Positions 44,095-55,929 of a stretch of 64,000 nucleotides of DNA are shown here, one piece after another. The notes under the pieces are model-generated. The model saw only the letters and a program-made list of their open reading frames with translations, had not been told where the DNA came from and ran no database searches. The position numbers and the translations under genes are program-made. Within the stretch, counting starts at the first letter, position 1, and the number at the start of each line of letters is the position of its first letter. This DNA is from Macrothele yani (taxonomy: Eukaryota > Arthropoda > Arachnida > Araneae > Macrothelidae). Where the stretch lies: assembly GCA_039090855.1 (NCBI GenBank), contig CM076996.1:51984469-52048468 (forward strand). The letters run 5' to 3'.

Positions 44095-46478
44095 CCGCTA
44101 ACCCGTTGAACTACTGACCAATTGCTATGACGAGCTGCCTCTGCAAAGTCCTAGAGCGCATCATCAATTTTCGTTTGGTTCTTTATTAGGAATCACGTCA
44201 CCTTCTTTCGCCTCATCAGAGTGGATTTTGGAAATTCCGACTCACCTCAGATCGTCATCTTCGCCTTGAGACATCTGTCCGGGAGGCGTTTGTCCGGAGT
44301 CAGCACTTGGTCTCCGTGTTCTTCAAAATGGAAAAGGCCTACGATCGAACCTGGAGATACGGCATTCTCCGTGATCTGCGTGACTTCGGATTGCAGGGAA
44401 ATTTGCCTACCTTCATTGCCGGATTTCTCCAGAACCGGATGTTCCATGTACGCATCGGATCGACCTTCTCTGCGTTATACCCACAAGAGCAGGGTGTCCC
44501 TCAAGGCTCCATTCTTTCTGTGACATTGTTCATCCTTCGTGTTAATCATATTTTCACTCTACTTCCTTCGACGGTTCGGGGCTCCATGTACGTGGATGAT
44601 CTGCAGATCTCTTGCGCATCTGTCAACATGCGCACCATTGAGAGGCAGCTGCAGTCGGCCATTACTAAGATCTCTGTCTGGGCTTCCCATAATGGATTTG
44701 GCTTCTCGACGCAGAAGACAGTTTGCGTGCATTTTTGCCGCAAACGGGGTCTTCACCCAGACCCCAGCCTCCGTCTGGGGTGCTCTACCATCCCTGTGGT
44801 GTCAGAAGTCAAGTTCCTTGGGCTAACTTTTGACTGGGCACTCACCTTCTGGCCTCACATCCAGTCTTTGAAGGTGAAGTGCACGAAGTCATTGAGTATC
44901 CTGAAGGTCCTCTCTCGAACATCTTGGGGGCTGACAGGTGCTCAATGCTTCGCATTTACCATTCTCTGATTCGGTGTATGTTAGACTTCGGATGCATAAC
45001 GTACGGTTCGGCACGTCCTTCCGTGTTACGGCCTCTGGATCCTGTCCATCACCAGGCTCTGCGGCTATGCACTGGTGCTTTCCGTACCTCTCCCGTGCAT
45101 AGCCTGTATGTCGAGGCCCATGAACCACCGTTGTGCATCCGACGTAAGCAGCTGTCTCTTCAATTCTTCACCAAGTTGAAGTCTCTTCCTGATCATCCAC
45201 TGCATGGTTCCATTTTCCAACCGCAATGTGTCCGCCTATTCTCACACCGGCCTTCCTGTGTTCCGACGTTTGGGATTCGGTTGTTAAACTTAGTGCGCGA
45301 TGCTGGTCTAGACTTGTCAAGGATTGGTTTGACCCGGTTCTACAATCAACCGCCTTGGCAGCTGGTTCAAGCAACGGCTGACCTTTCCCTTTGTGTGTGG
45401 CCAAAGTCTTCCACTCCTGCTCTGGTGTACCAGCAGCTCTTTGCCGAGAAACAGTCTCTCTTCCCGGATTTCGTGCCTGTATTTACTGACGGGTTGAAAT
45501 CCGGTGAGGTTGTTGGATATGCTTTCATGTGTGGCGATGCCTCCCATGCTGAGAGGCTTCCCCCTGAATCCACTGTCTTTTCGGCAGATATGCGTGCGGT
45601 CCACCATGCTTCGTGTCACATACAGTCTAGATCTCATCGTCGCGCTATGATTTGCTCCGATTCCCAGTCCGTCATCCAAGTCCTTTCTTCTCCAGAGGAC
45701 ACGGACTCACCGGTCATCCGTGATGTCCGTCGTCTTCTTGGAACTTTGGAAGGTGCTGGCTTCCTGGTCCGATTCTGTTGGGTTCCTGGCCATGTTGGGA
45801 TCCGGGGTAATGAGCTGGCAGATCTATCTGCCAGGTCTGTTTCCTCCATGTCGCCAGCTCGGCTGCCACTGTCTTTCCGAGATTTTCGCCCTTTGATCCG
45901 GAAAATTGTTTTGGATGAGTGGCAGTCCCTGTGGTCTCAGCAGGGCAGCAATAAACTCTATGCCATTAAACCACAGATCGGACTATGGAAGTCTAGTTTG
46001 CGGAAGAACCGTCGTGAGGAAGTTGCTCTTGCGCGTCTCCGCATTGGGCACTGTCGTTTTACTCACTGCTTTTTGCTGTGTGGCGACAGTGCCCCGATGT
46101 GTGAGGCGTGCCACTGTCGTCTCACCGTCCTTCATGTTTTGTGTACTTGTGTTCGTTTTTGTGATCATCGTTTTCGTTATTTTCATTCTCATTTGTTGGA
46201 CGACGGAGCATCTACGCTGCAGACTCTCATTAGTGAGGACAGCGACCTGACCGCGGTGTTCTCCTTTTTTTTTTTTTAAGGAAATTGACTTTTTTAACCT
46301 CATCTAGTTTTTACCGTATTCATTTGCATCTTTCACTTTTACCGCTTCATCCTGTTTTTACCCTTGTGTACGTGTTTTATTGATTTTGTTCTCTTTTGAT
46401 GTCTTTTGTTTGGCACTCTTTGGCCAACCATGGCCCTTGCGCCATTAAAATCTACTAACCAACCAACCAACCACCCCA
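44095..46478 (+). mobile_element. I-clade LINE, 5'-truncated, GC-rich, inserted in LINE family A
   Basis: It starts inside the RT (NPLNYxPIAMTSCLCKVLER near 44098), encodes RT and RNase H, and ends with ATTAAAATCTACTAACC followed by AACC units (to about 46478). It is visibly more GC-rich than everything around it. An older relative is at 56040-58640. Confidence 0.83.
44112..46279 (+). pseudogene. I-clade LINE RT plus RNase H, one visible frameshift, RT motif A mutated
   Basis: RT motif A reads VFFKMEKAYDRTW: lysine replaces the catalytic aspartate of the usual FFD. GVPQGSILSVTLF follows near 44490 and motif C YVDDLQIS near 44590 is kept. A frame change near 44930 separates the RT from the rest. 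The RNase H domain starts PVFTDGLKSGE (catalytic D) near 45476, with ICSDSQSVIQVL near 45650 and WVPGHVGIRGNELADLSA near 45780. A cysteine/histidine segment (CEACHCRLTVLHVLCTC) precedes the stop at 46277-46279. RNase H after RT is diagnostic of the I group. The RT is predicted inactive. Confidence 0.86.
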
Positions 46479-46727
46479 CTCAGAATAACGAAGGTCTCGT
46501 GCCTGTTAACTCGATGACGCACAGTTGTCATTTGCACATTTCCATAGGAGTTAGCACAATGTTGCTTGGGTACGTCGACTTGGTGTTTCCCCTTGCATCT
46601 TTCTTTGAAAAATCTTGACAATCGGCTGTCTCGTTTTGGACATATTCTTGAATTTGTATTTGTCTCATTGATTTTGGACACCAGTTTAGTTCTATCAGTT
46701 TTGAACATTAATATGGCAGATGAGCTT
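46479..46727. other. Short unassigned stretch after I-clade LINE
   Basis: Not matched to LINE family A or the I-clade LINE. It may be an independent insertion or a divergent part of the 3' UTR. Confidence 0.35.
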
Positions 46728-46815
46728 TTTAGGAGTTTACCTCTGAATCTCAGAGAACAGCAGAGTGGTATTTATGTATGTATGCATTTATGTATGTATG
46801 TATGTAATATATGTT
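46728..46815 (+). pseudogene. LINE family A, interrupted copy, 3' end
   Basis: 'cctctgaatctcagagaaca' and a TATG-type tail match the 3' end of the copy at 17299-18275. This is the third piece of the copy whose other parts are at 25030-25766 and 43621-44092. Confidence 0.8.
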
Positions 46816-46830
46816 TTTCAAGGCAGTACA

Positions 46831-47600
46831 TCAGTTTGACATGCTACAAAACAGGATCACACGGCAGCAGTCAATGCCTTGTGTGACTGCCTTGTTGTGC
46901 AGTGCAATCAGACACACAGCACAGCATGGATTTATACAGCTGTGTAATGGTGTCTGGAGGTATCTGGAACCATGTAATATTTCTCTGGTCACATAATTCA
47001 GCAGCATTCTGGGACAGCCAATCAGAGGCTTGCAAACATCATCCAACCAGGTCCTATACATGTTCGATGGGTGATAGGTCTGGAGATCTTGTTGGCCATA
47101 GAAGCATATGGACCCCTTCTAGACACACTCAGGAGATGTTAACAGTGCATGGCCGAGCGTTATCTTGCTGGGAAACGGCCACCGGGTTACTACTAAGAAA
47201 TGGAATCTACACGGACTGTAAAGCATTATCCCCATACTGCTGGGCTGTCACCATGCTTGTTACATGTATCAGAAGTGACTGGCTATCATCACTAATGGCA
47301 TCCTATACAAGGATGCCTGGTTGGTGAACAGTGGGCTGCTTGTGAGCAACATGTGGATCCCCTCTATGGCCTTGTCATCGCCAAGGCAGAATCAGGACTC
47401 ATAACTGAACACGTCATAGGGCCATTCCTATCACCACGCAGCTCTACTACAACAGCAGTCCAGACAAGCTCAGTGGAGCCGTATGGTCAATGGCAGTCAG
47501 TGCAACGACTGCCGGAAGCCCAGATCTGCCAACACCAATATTCAGTTCACCATCTGAGTCGTAATAGGGATAACCATATTCACCTCTTGAGGCTCATCGA
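46831..47600 (-). pseudogene. Tc1-type transposase remnant
   Basis: The minus strand carries SQQDNARPCTVN (second catalytic aspartate) near 47155 and RSPDLSPIEHV (third acidic residue) near 47065, then a C-terminal region to about 46831. Stops occur in the catalytic block (after PIEHV) and upstream. TIRs were not found. It directly follows the LINE tail. Confidence 0.78.
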
Positions 47601-47663
47601 ATGCTCTCTGTAGCTTGCATGTGTGTGTGTGTATATATCAAGTTGTTTGACTACCACATTGCA

Positions 47664-47984
47664 CAATAGAACTCCAATTATCTGGATTAACTCGGACCAC
47701 AGCCTATCCGGATATTTGGAAAATTCGGATAATTGGGTTGTCTTTTTTCTGTAGGCCAAATACGTATTTATTAATTGAAGTGAGGGAATTTAATTTTTTT
47801 GTTTATCATATTTTATAATAAATGTTATACAGTTTAAAAAATAAATATCTACTGTACTGCATTATCATTTTGTATTATTTAAATGAACAAAAAAACTAAA
47901 AACATGTAAGTAAATTAACAAAAATCTTAATTTTACTTGGCCTTAAAAGAAGAACAAGTGCTCCAGATAATTGGAGTTCTACTG
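47664..47984. repeat. pogo/Tigger-type MITE
   Basis: The inverted ends ATAGAACTCCAATTATCTGG (left) and the complement of GTAGAACTCCAATTATCTGG (right) resemble pogo-group TIRs. TA follows the right end (47985-47986), and a CA that may be a mutated TA precedes the left. The interior (CTATCCGGATATTTGG, ATTCGGATAATTGG) is non-coding, about 320 bp long. Confidence 0.82.
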
Positions 47985-47986
47985 TA

Positions 47987-48680
47987 CTAAAATTAAAGTA
48001 AGTGACATTTTGACTGCAGTGCGTTCATTTTTAAGTGCACTACATTCAGTAATTGCAATGGCTACTGTAGTTTCACTGCACAAATAGCTTAGGAATTTGT
48101 GTCGAAGTGTGAAAGACAAAGTGTTTTTTAAATGTGTGGTTGGAACAGTTTTTACATTCACACTTGCAAACAAATAGAAACACAAACTGTGTGGAAAATT
48201 ATTTTTCTGCGTCTATACAAAGGAATTTGAATCAAATTATAGAGAAACAAATTTTATCAGATTGTGAAGTTTCTGTAGTCTATAGATAAGACCATTTATT
48301 GTGCCCAAAGTGCATTTTTGAAATCCAGGCAAATCAAACAAAGATTCATACTCGGTGATGCAAGTGTTATTTTCAGCATTTGCACATGTTAAAATTTTTG
48401 GGTAGTAATAAAAGTCAGAATGTAAGGCAAGCAGTCATAGCTGTTGGATATTGTAAATTCTTCTGTTTTGATAAACAAGTGGTGTTGAGTTTGATTGTCT
48501 CGTACTCTGCAACTTGCATTCTTGTAGTTTCCATTTTTGTTTTTTTAGGTTATGAAGATGTGTTTGCTTTCTAAGAAGTAATATATTTTGAGTAGAACTT
48601 TACATTTATGCAAAACAGTGTTCACATAATGTATGAATTATAGTTTCCCCTTCATTTTCCAAATATGTGAATACTTTCAG
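47987..48680. other. Sbf intron before exon; nothing else identified
   Basis: AT-rich sequence without a supported gene. The acceptor ACTTTCAG ends at 48680. Confidence 0.45.
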
Positions 48681-48749
48681 GATGATTCTTCAATGGATGA
48701 ATATGGTGTTGCAGCTGCCATTCTACCATTGGCCATGGCATTTTGCAGA
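48681..48749 (+). CDS. Sbf: Sbf internal exon (23 codons)
   Basis: Phase-0 exon between ACTTTCAG and GTAAGT. It encodes DDSSMDEYGVAAAILPLAMA followed by FCR, which matches SBF1/SBF2 directly after the ...NCALQ end of the 19903-20052 exon. It is too short to be found as an ORF by itself and lies in one of the few stretches free of transposons. The intron before it is 28,628 bp and holds most of the elements listed here; if all are spliced out, protein output need not change. Confidence 0.92.
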
Positions 48750-48941
48750 GTAAGTTGTAAATTGATATATTCTCCTTTTTTTTTATTTTTTTTTATTTTG
48801 CAGCTTTTGATGTTTAGTGAAAAATATGTTAATATTCTATGAAGCATAACTTTTAGTTTAGTAGTTGAGGTGGGCTTTTTCTTGTCATCTGTAATTTCTT
48901 GAGCTTATATTTATAATAGAAGTTATATAAGCATGAGGGTG

Positions 48942-49239
48942 TGGCCTAGTGGTCAGCGTTCGTGACTGCCATGGAGATAACTTCAGGTTCGAACCACTAA
49001 ATACCCGCCGTGCGTCGGATGGGCACGTTAAGCTATCGGACCCCGGGTACTGGCCCCCCTGTAATAAATAAAGGTGTCTTCCTTCCCCTTTCTACCTCGC
49101 TTCTGTGTCACTTTCCTATTGGGCACTCTAGCCCAAATCTCCTAGCTTCCTATTTCTAAGGGTTGTTCAAGACCTGGGGTCAGACACTCCCTTCCTAAAA
49201 TCCTCTACATATGATCAAAAAAAAAAAAAAAAAAAAAAT
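48942..49239 (+). mobile_element. tRNA-derived SINE (type 2) with poly-A tail
   Basis: A-box-like TGGCCTAGTGG (48942-48952) and B box GGTTCGAACC (48986-48995) are followed by a ~220-bp body and poly-A (about 49217-49238). The body is unlike the SINE at 20986, so two SINE families are present. The first bases may extend a few nucleotides upstream. Confidence 0.85.
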
Positions 49240-50810
49240 GGTAATTGTGAGTGAATTCCCATTCTTCCTGATTTTCCAGGTGCACCGTTTTCCTACTAGG
49301 TAACACAAATTGATATTTATTAATATCCCACCACAGTACACCATATTTTATTAATATCCCACCACATCTCATCTTCTACATGTTGGATTGAAAAGAAAAT
49401 TCTCTGAATTTTGGATAAGTTTAATCATTATTAATATTACCATATTTTGTTTAATTTTCCAGGCACACAGATTTTCTGCTAGGTGATGTAATTGTATAAT
49501 TTTTGTCATACTGTCTTTGCTTCTAAAAGTCCTTCTTAAAAACTCTTCTTTTGGAATTGAAATTTTATTACCATGGTTGGGATAATTTTATTACCATGGT
49601 TTGCATAATCATAGTTTCCAGCATTTCTTAATTTAAAAATTTCCTGCTAGAAAGTGGAAATGTCTTTTTTTTTTTATTAGGAACAAAATTTCTGACTGTA
49701 GAGGTCATACTGAATAAAATTATTTTATTAACAATGTGAAAATTCTGTTTTCATTATTAGCTCCACATAAAAAGTTCTCATCCTAAAGTACACATCATGA
49801 TCAGGCACATCATTTCACTTGCCACCATGATGTTATTTTATCAGTCATTAATGGCTACTTTTATGCCTTTCAGTCCACTTTGTTCCAAGTGTCACATTTT
49901 GGGGTTGACTTTGTTCCAGGAGATTCCATTTAAAAATTGGAACTTTACTTTGTTTCCATGAGATGACCATGAAAAATCTGCTGACAGGCTAGGAGAAAAA
50001 GACAGAGCACATGAAATCTGATTTTCGTTTATTAAAATCAAACAGTTTAAGAAGTGAAGGAAACATCAAGAATGGAAAAACTGCTTAAACTCTCATGCAA
50101 ATTCTAGTAATGCTGTTTTTATTTTATTTTATGGATTTTGAAAATTCTTCCAGAGATATTCTTCTTGTGAAACAATAAACATGGCTTACCTGTAATAATT
50201 TGTTTCAAAAGATTTTTTTATTTTATTTTAAGAATTTGTACAAACATGTAAAGAAAACGTCTTTCACAATGGGTGTTTTATTTTGTATATTTATAAAAAA
50301 TATTCTTTGTTCATAATTACAGACTTGATTCTCCTGCAGGCCTTTTATGCATTAAATGTTGGAATTGAAACTTGATGTCAGTTACTGTGAACAAAAGATT
50401 TTCCAAGGAATGCTGATATGTCTGGTGTTTTATTTCTTCCTAAAATTTTGTTTGTCTTGTGTGCAGTTATTGTAGTTTGATCAACATGAGTCTTTTAAAT
50501 GCTGTTTCAGTCAACATTAATTAGTCTTTCTGCAGGAAAGCTATGTGTCTCTAATTGTAGTTATTCACATCTGACAAAAAATAAGCCAATTATAGTTGCT
50601 GAACCAATGAATCTTCCACATTTTGTAATGGATTATAGTAGTTCTGGCCCATATCATGTTTATTACAGAACCATTCCTGTGTTCACAGTGGCATCCATCA
50701 AAAACTTTGGTACACAGTGAACAAACTGTCTGTTTGCAAATGTCTTGAACCTGCAGCTTTTCACTTGAGGTGTGGTTAGCTGTTAGCTTTAAATGCATAT
50801 TTCATCAAAA
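49240..50810. other. AT-rich Sbf intron sequence, nothing identified
   Basis: No coding sequence, TIR pair or RNA gene recognised. A short direct repeat 'attttattaccatggtt' occurs twice at about 49563-49602. Confidence 0.45.
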
Positions 50811-52662
50811 TATACTGCAGCCCAAAACTTTAGGATGAGGTACATTTTGTCCATTCAAAATTGGAAAAAGTGGTTTTACAGCTGTAAGTGGTATTGATGT
50901 GAATACAAAGTCAAATGAAGGCACAACATCAAATATCATGAGTAGTAGAAACTGAACAAAATGTTATGAAGGAGGTACAGGCTCTCCTGTCATCTAGTGA
51001 TGTTCTTCCATCAGCACTGCATAAACATGGTACAGGGTGAAGTCCTCAATAGGGGGATATGTCTACCCTGCACCATAATGCATGCTTGGCACCTGTGTGT
51101 CATGCTTGGCACCTGTGTGTCATGCTTAGCTCCAAGTGTAGGAGTTCTTGGGGTAAATTGTCCTGCTCCTGCTACAGAGACCTGATAAGTGCTGGAATGG
51201 TTTCTGACACCACTCCAATCGGGTGGATATCCTCACTAGCCACTACTTCATCTGCAGCTGCTGAGCAGTGAGGACAGGTGTTATTGTCCATAAAAATGAA
51301 ATCTGCACCCACAGCACCACGAACAGATAAATGTAATGAAGAATCGTATTGTAGTACTACTGCTGTGTGATTTTCCCTTGATCCATCACCTGCAGTTCAG
51401 TACAGACATTGACCATGATACTAGTACAGGGTGAAGTCCTCAATAGGGGGATATGTCTACCCTGCACCATAATGCATGCTTGGCACCTGTGTGTCATGCT
51501 TGGCACCTGTGTGTCATGCTTAGCTCCAAGTGTAGGAGTTCTTGGGGTAAATTGTCCTGCTCCTGCTACAGAGACCTGATAAGTGCTGGAATGGTTTCTG
51601 ACACCAGTCCAATCGGGTGGATATCCTCACTAGCCACTACTTCATCTGCAGCTGCTGAGCAGTGAGGACAGGTGTTATTGTCCATAAAAATGAAATCTGC
51701 ACCCACAGCACCACGAACAGATAAATGTAATGAAGAATCGTATTGTAGTACTACTGCTGTGTGATTTTCCCTTGATCCATCACCTGCAGTTCAGTACAGA
51801 CATTGACCATGATACTAGTCTACATGCCGCATCCTTCATATCTGTCCCATTCATTGATGTTCTTGGCATCATATACAGTCCCACGTTCTCTTCAAATCAA
51901 TTGCCCTTAGAATCCGATAAAAGACTAATAAAGTGCCTTTCATCTGTGAACATCATCTTTACCCATTGTTCTGAAGACCAGTCAGTGTGAGTCATACACA
52001 ATTGATGGTGGGCTGTATGATGTGCCGTGGATAATGTTAGACAGCTTATAGGTTTCTAGGCATTTAGACCTGTCTTGACATGGTATGGCACGAATTTAAC
52101 ACACTTATGCTTGCTTGACAGTTAACCAAGCACTCGCCCACAGTACATTTTCGACTCCGTTTTGCCATTATGGCTAGATAACGGTTATCCCGTTGGTTTC
52201 TGCAGAGGGTAAGGCTCCTAGCAAAACATCTGGTAGCAGTTCTGTGTCTTCTAAATGCTGACCAAAGCGGTGATACTATGCTGTGTGCTGCACCAAACTC
52301 TCTTGAAACATCAATCACAGTCTGGCCTTCTTCAAGTTTGCTGAAAATTCAACCTCAAGTAAAATCATTCATATGATGTCTGCAAACATCTGTTTGTTAC
52401 CTCAGGCACATAGTTTTTTTGTTCTGTTCCTGAAACACATGAAAAATAAAATGAACTTGTAAGACACACTACTCCGCCTCTTGCCTATGCTTACCCTTAG
52501 CAGCTGTCAGGTGCTCTCAGCAAATTTGCAAATGGGCTGCACATAATAGAATGTCTTCATATGTCACTCTGCACTCGTGCATATGTCAGCAAGCTCTTTA
52601 GTCCCATGACACTGTGTAATCATCAGATATCATTTTCACCCTTAAGTTTCGACAGCAGTGTA
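50811..52662 (-). mobile_element. Old Tc1-type element enlarged by a tandem duplication
   Basis: Diverged inverted ends: TACTGCAGCCCAAAACTTTA (left, about 50813) against the complement of TACACTGCTGTCGAAACTTA (right, ending 52662). The minus strand has a Tc1 HTH region (VSREFGAAHSIVSPLWSAFR near 52230-52310) and FIFMDNNTCPHCSAADE near 51250-51300 and again near 51645-51695, because the segment is duplicated. The IEN block was not found. Dead, non-functional copy. Confidence 0.75.
51032..51819. repeat. 394-bp segmental tandem duplication
   Basis: 51032-51425 and 51426-51819 are almost identical (I noticed one substitution, CACCACTCC against CACCAGTCC). Both lie inside the old Tc1 element. A 20-bp direct repeat (CATGCTTGGCACCTGTGTGT) is itself doubled within each unit. 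Confidence 0.95.
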
Positions 52663-52945
52663 GTAGTTTCTAATGCATAATGTATTTTATTTCATAAACA
52701 CATTTGGCTTAGGGAATGCCTTTTTTCTTATTACTGATGCCTATGTCTATGTAAAAAGATTGCTGTTTTGAAAATGTTGTTTCTACTCAAAAATAGTTTT
52801 AAGATTTACCATTTTTCTTTGTTTCTTTTAATTTCTATTTTTTATCTGCTGTGCTGTTAATCACATTGGTACTGGGGTCAGTTTGTTGTAGCTGCACAAC
52901 GCTGGCCTTATCCTTTCTCGTTTTAAGGTTAAATGTCAAATGTCC

Positions 52946-53217
52946 CAGGTGCAATGCTTAAAAATGCAATGAAAGGGCTCTTAAATATTTACAATGTCAT
53001 CCTTAATATGCTCTAACATATTTCGGAAACCAGGGTTTCTTCATCAGAAGGTTCATAATTTTTGCTGAGATATTTGTTGGCTGTGATTGTGGCCCTGATT
53101 GTGGTTCTTCCCAGCTACCTCAGCTGTTAATTCTTCATCATTGTGGTAGATACTGTAAATATTTTAAAACCACCTCCCTTTAATTGAAGTTTTAATAGTT
53201 TTTAAGCATTGCACCTG
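52946..53217. repeat. MITE with CAGGTGCAATGC ends
   Basis: CAGGTGCAATGCTTAAAAA on the left is matched by its exact complement on the right (about 53199-53217), with weaker symmetry continuing inward through TTAAATATTTACA. 272 bp, no coding frame. Target duplication not established. Confidence 0.78.
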
Positions 53218-54367
53218 TAGACTTTTGATGTGTAGCAAGCAAGGGGACAGCAAACGACCGTGTAACCAACATGGCAAACAACCCAGCAGTCAGAGAATAA
53301 AACTTAAATGAAATAAAGAAGGTTGGTAGTAAATCTTAAAACTGTATTTATTTGCGTAGAAATTTTTTTCTTAGAAATTGCAGTCATTTTACATAGAATT
53401 AGGAATCCACAGTAATAAAGAGGTGTACCTTGAGCCAAAGCTGTTGATGAAATATAATGTATTACACATTGGAAATTTTGATAGAAAAAAAAAAGCACAT
53501 GTTAAAATATTGAGCTGTTGATGATATTATCCACATGCCTGTGGTATAATCAAACTAGGGCCTGTGTAGCATAATAAAACTAGGCAGATAACAAGTTAAG
53601 ATCAATGTAATTTAGCAGTCAAATTTTATTTGTATTATGTGTAACTTTGGAGGTGATTCGAACAAACCTAAGAATAAGCTAGATGATGCACTAAGTGCAT
53701 CCTCATTATGGTTACCATTTTAAACCAGCAGCAGATCCAGGTCAGTAATCACTATTTTTGTCCAATAAGATCAGATGTGAAAAAAATTGTGATTCCTGGC
53801 ATTGACCCATTGCTAAATTAGAATGGTCATCACTATGAGGAACCTGAGGATGCCTCAGATATCACTATTTGAGGTTTGTAGACATTCAGATATTGCTGAC
53901 TGCCTCTGTAAAGTGTTTGCTTCAGTAATATAATATAATAATATAATTTGGTTAGCGAAAAGTTTTACCTTTGGTTTATGTGGCTATAGTATAAATCAAT
54001 AGTTGTATAACTATTATCCCTACTCTTACACACATTATAAAGTATCATCAAGTCGAGTGCTCTATGCTTCATTAATTTTGCTAATATATACATTTTCGAG
54101 GAGTTAAAATATAAAACATTTCGACAGTTATTAGTTGTCCTGAGAATGTTGCATTTACCCAATATTGTAGCACAGTTTGGAAGGCTATTGTTGGTTGCTT
54201 CAGTGTCCAGCAGCAGTAATTGCATTTTTCATTCTAGCACTGAAATGAAACATGACTGAAAAAGTATTATATTCTAACCTTTTTCCTTGGATGATTGTAA
54301 CTGTATATTAACAGCAGTACAACTGAAAACAGCTTTAAAGCAGAGCAGATGGAATTTGGTCAAATTA
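53218..54367. other. AT-rich Sbf intron sequence, nothing identified
   Basis: No gene or clear repeat. A short TAATATAATA repeat lies at about 53923-53946. Confidence 0.4.
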
Positions 54368-55551
54368 CACACACTGGCCACTGAATTAGAAACCTTTGTA
54401 CAGATATAAGGTTAAATGTTACTTAATGTAGCGTATATGCAAAATATATAGTCACTTGCATCACTGCATGATCTAAGCAACTATTTTAGACTGGCGCTCA
54501 TCAGTAATCTACAGTAGTGTTGATCACAATGGGAAAAACAAAGGATCTTTTGGAGTTCGATAAAGGGTTTATTGTGGGTGCCTGTCTGGCTGGAGTGACT
54601 ATTTTGAAAACGGCAAAACTGACTGGTTTCCCAAAGGGTGAGATATTCCAGGTGTTTAATATGAGAAAAATAACCTACATTGCTTGTCTAAGAGGTATAA
54701 CTGTGATAAGATGACAATCTGTGAGGAACAAGATCGCCATCATCTGAGAAGGCTTTTACAGAGAAACAGCACTTCTTGTGCACAGCCATTAACTGAAGCA
54801 TTCAGTGAAGACTGTTCTCGACCCATATCTCAGCGAACTATGTGCTGTGAATTGAAGAGAATCAGTATTGGTAGTCGCATTCCTATACAAAAACCACTAA
54901 TTTTTTGCAAAGAACCAGAAAGTTCGTCAATAGTGGTGTCAGAAACACTGTAACTGGACACGTGTGTTCCAGTGAGTCACGGTACACCTTGTTCTATACT
55001 AACGGTAGGCTGAGAGTTTGGTGGGGTCTCCATGAAGCAATGGACCTAGCTTGCCTTGTCAACATAACTCCAGACTCTTGGTGTTATGTGTTATGGTTGG
55101 AACAAGTACCCTAATATTGCTGGAAGGTTGGGTGTCCTCTAAGTAGATTATATGAACATTGTTGCCGATCAAGTCTGTCCTATAATGTTGATTTTTTATC
55201 CAGCAGGTGATGGCTGTTTCATGGATGACAGTGCTACTGTCCATCATGCAAGATGTGTTCAGCAGTGGTTCAGCGATCAATTCAGCAACTTTTACCAGCT
55301 TCCCTGGATATCACAAAGCCTGGATCTGAACCCCATTGAGAATGTTTGGTCCATGTCAGAAAAACAGATTCTCTTCTGTCAAATCTGAGCCAGTTAAAGG
55401 ATTGTCTGGTGAATGCTTGGTATGCTGTAGATGTAGATGCACTCCAACACCTTTCGCAATCTATGCGACACTGCATACATGTTGTAATTCAGGGTAAAGG
55501 AGGTCCAACCCAGTATTAAATAAAAGTTTCTAATTCAGTGGCCGGTATGTG
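54368..55551 (+). mobile_element. Tc1-type element with TIRs
   Basis: Left end CACACACTGGCCACTGAATT; right end the complement of CACATACCGGCCACTGAATT. TA lies outside both ends (54366-54367, 55552-55553). The TIRs are about 28 bp. Confidence 0.92.
54529..55519 (+). pseudogene. Tc1-type transposase, inactivated
   Basis: Starts at ATG 54529, MGKTKDLLEFDKGFIVGACL (HTH region). The middle (ICEEQDRHHLRRLLQRN, PISQRTMCCELK) is in another frame. The C-terminal half has CFMDDSATVHHARCVQQWF (second aspartate) near 55218 and SLDLNPIENVW (third acidic residue) near 55320, with the last part (HLSQSMRHCIHVV) again in another frame, ending at 55517-55519. Several frame changes and stops make it a pseudogene. 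Confidence 0.86.
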
Positions 55552-55929
55552 TAGATTATAACCCTCAGTGTAAAGGATCAAGTATCTTTCTTCCATCATT
55601 TCTTGAAAGTTCATTTGTCTTATTTAATGAGATTTGGGAAGAACACCTTTTCTTCTGATTCTTGGTGTGCAAGATATGTGTAACAATGCCTATCTTTAGT
55701 GCAAAGTGCTGAAAAACTGTAGTGAACTCCCAGTTAACTTTTTGTGTGGTGATAAATATTGTGTTATTTGACTATCTGTGTGGATTGAGACACATTTAAT
55801 TTATTACTGATGATCATATCTTTTGTGATATATTGATTAGGGAAGCATGTTTTTCAACATAGCAAATGCTTGTAACAGCATGATAGATATGGCATATTTC
55901 ATCATCAGCATGACTATGAATCATGGACT

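Noticed and set aside
45317..45849. Minus-strand ORFs of 60-120 codons
   Set aside because: Antisense of the I-clade LINE RNase H region; GC-rich sequence keeps opposite frames open.
48633..48842. 69-codon ORF as an independent small gene
   Set aside because: Its middle is the 69-bp Sbf exon; the rest reads through the flanking splice acceptor and donor.
51059..51665. Two identical 70-codon ORFs
   Set aside because: Antisense frames of a decayed Tc1 transposase within the 394-bp duplication.
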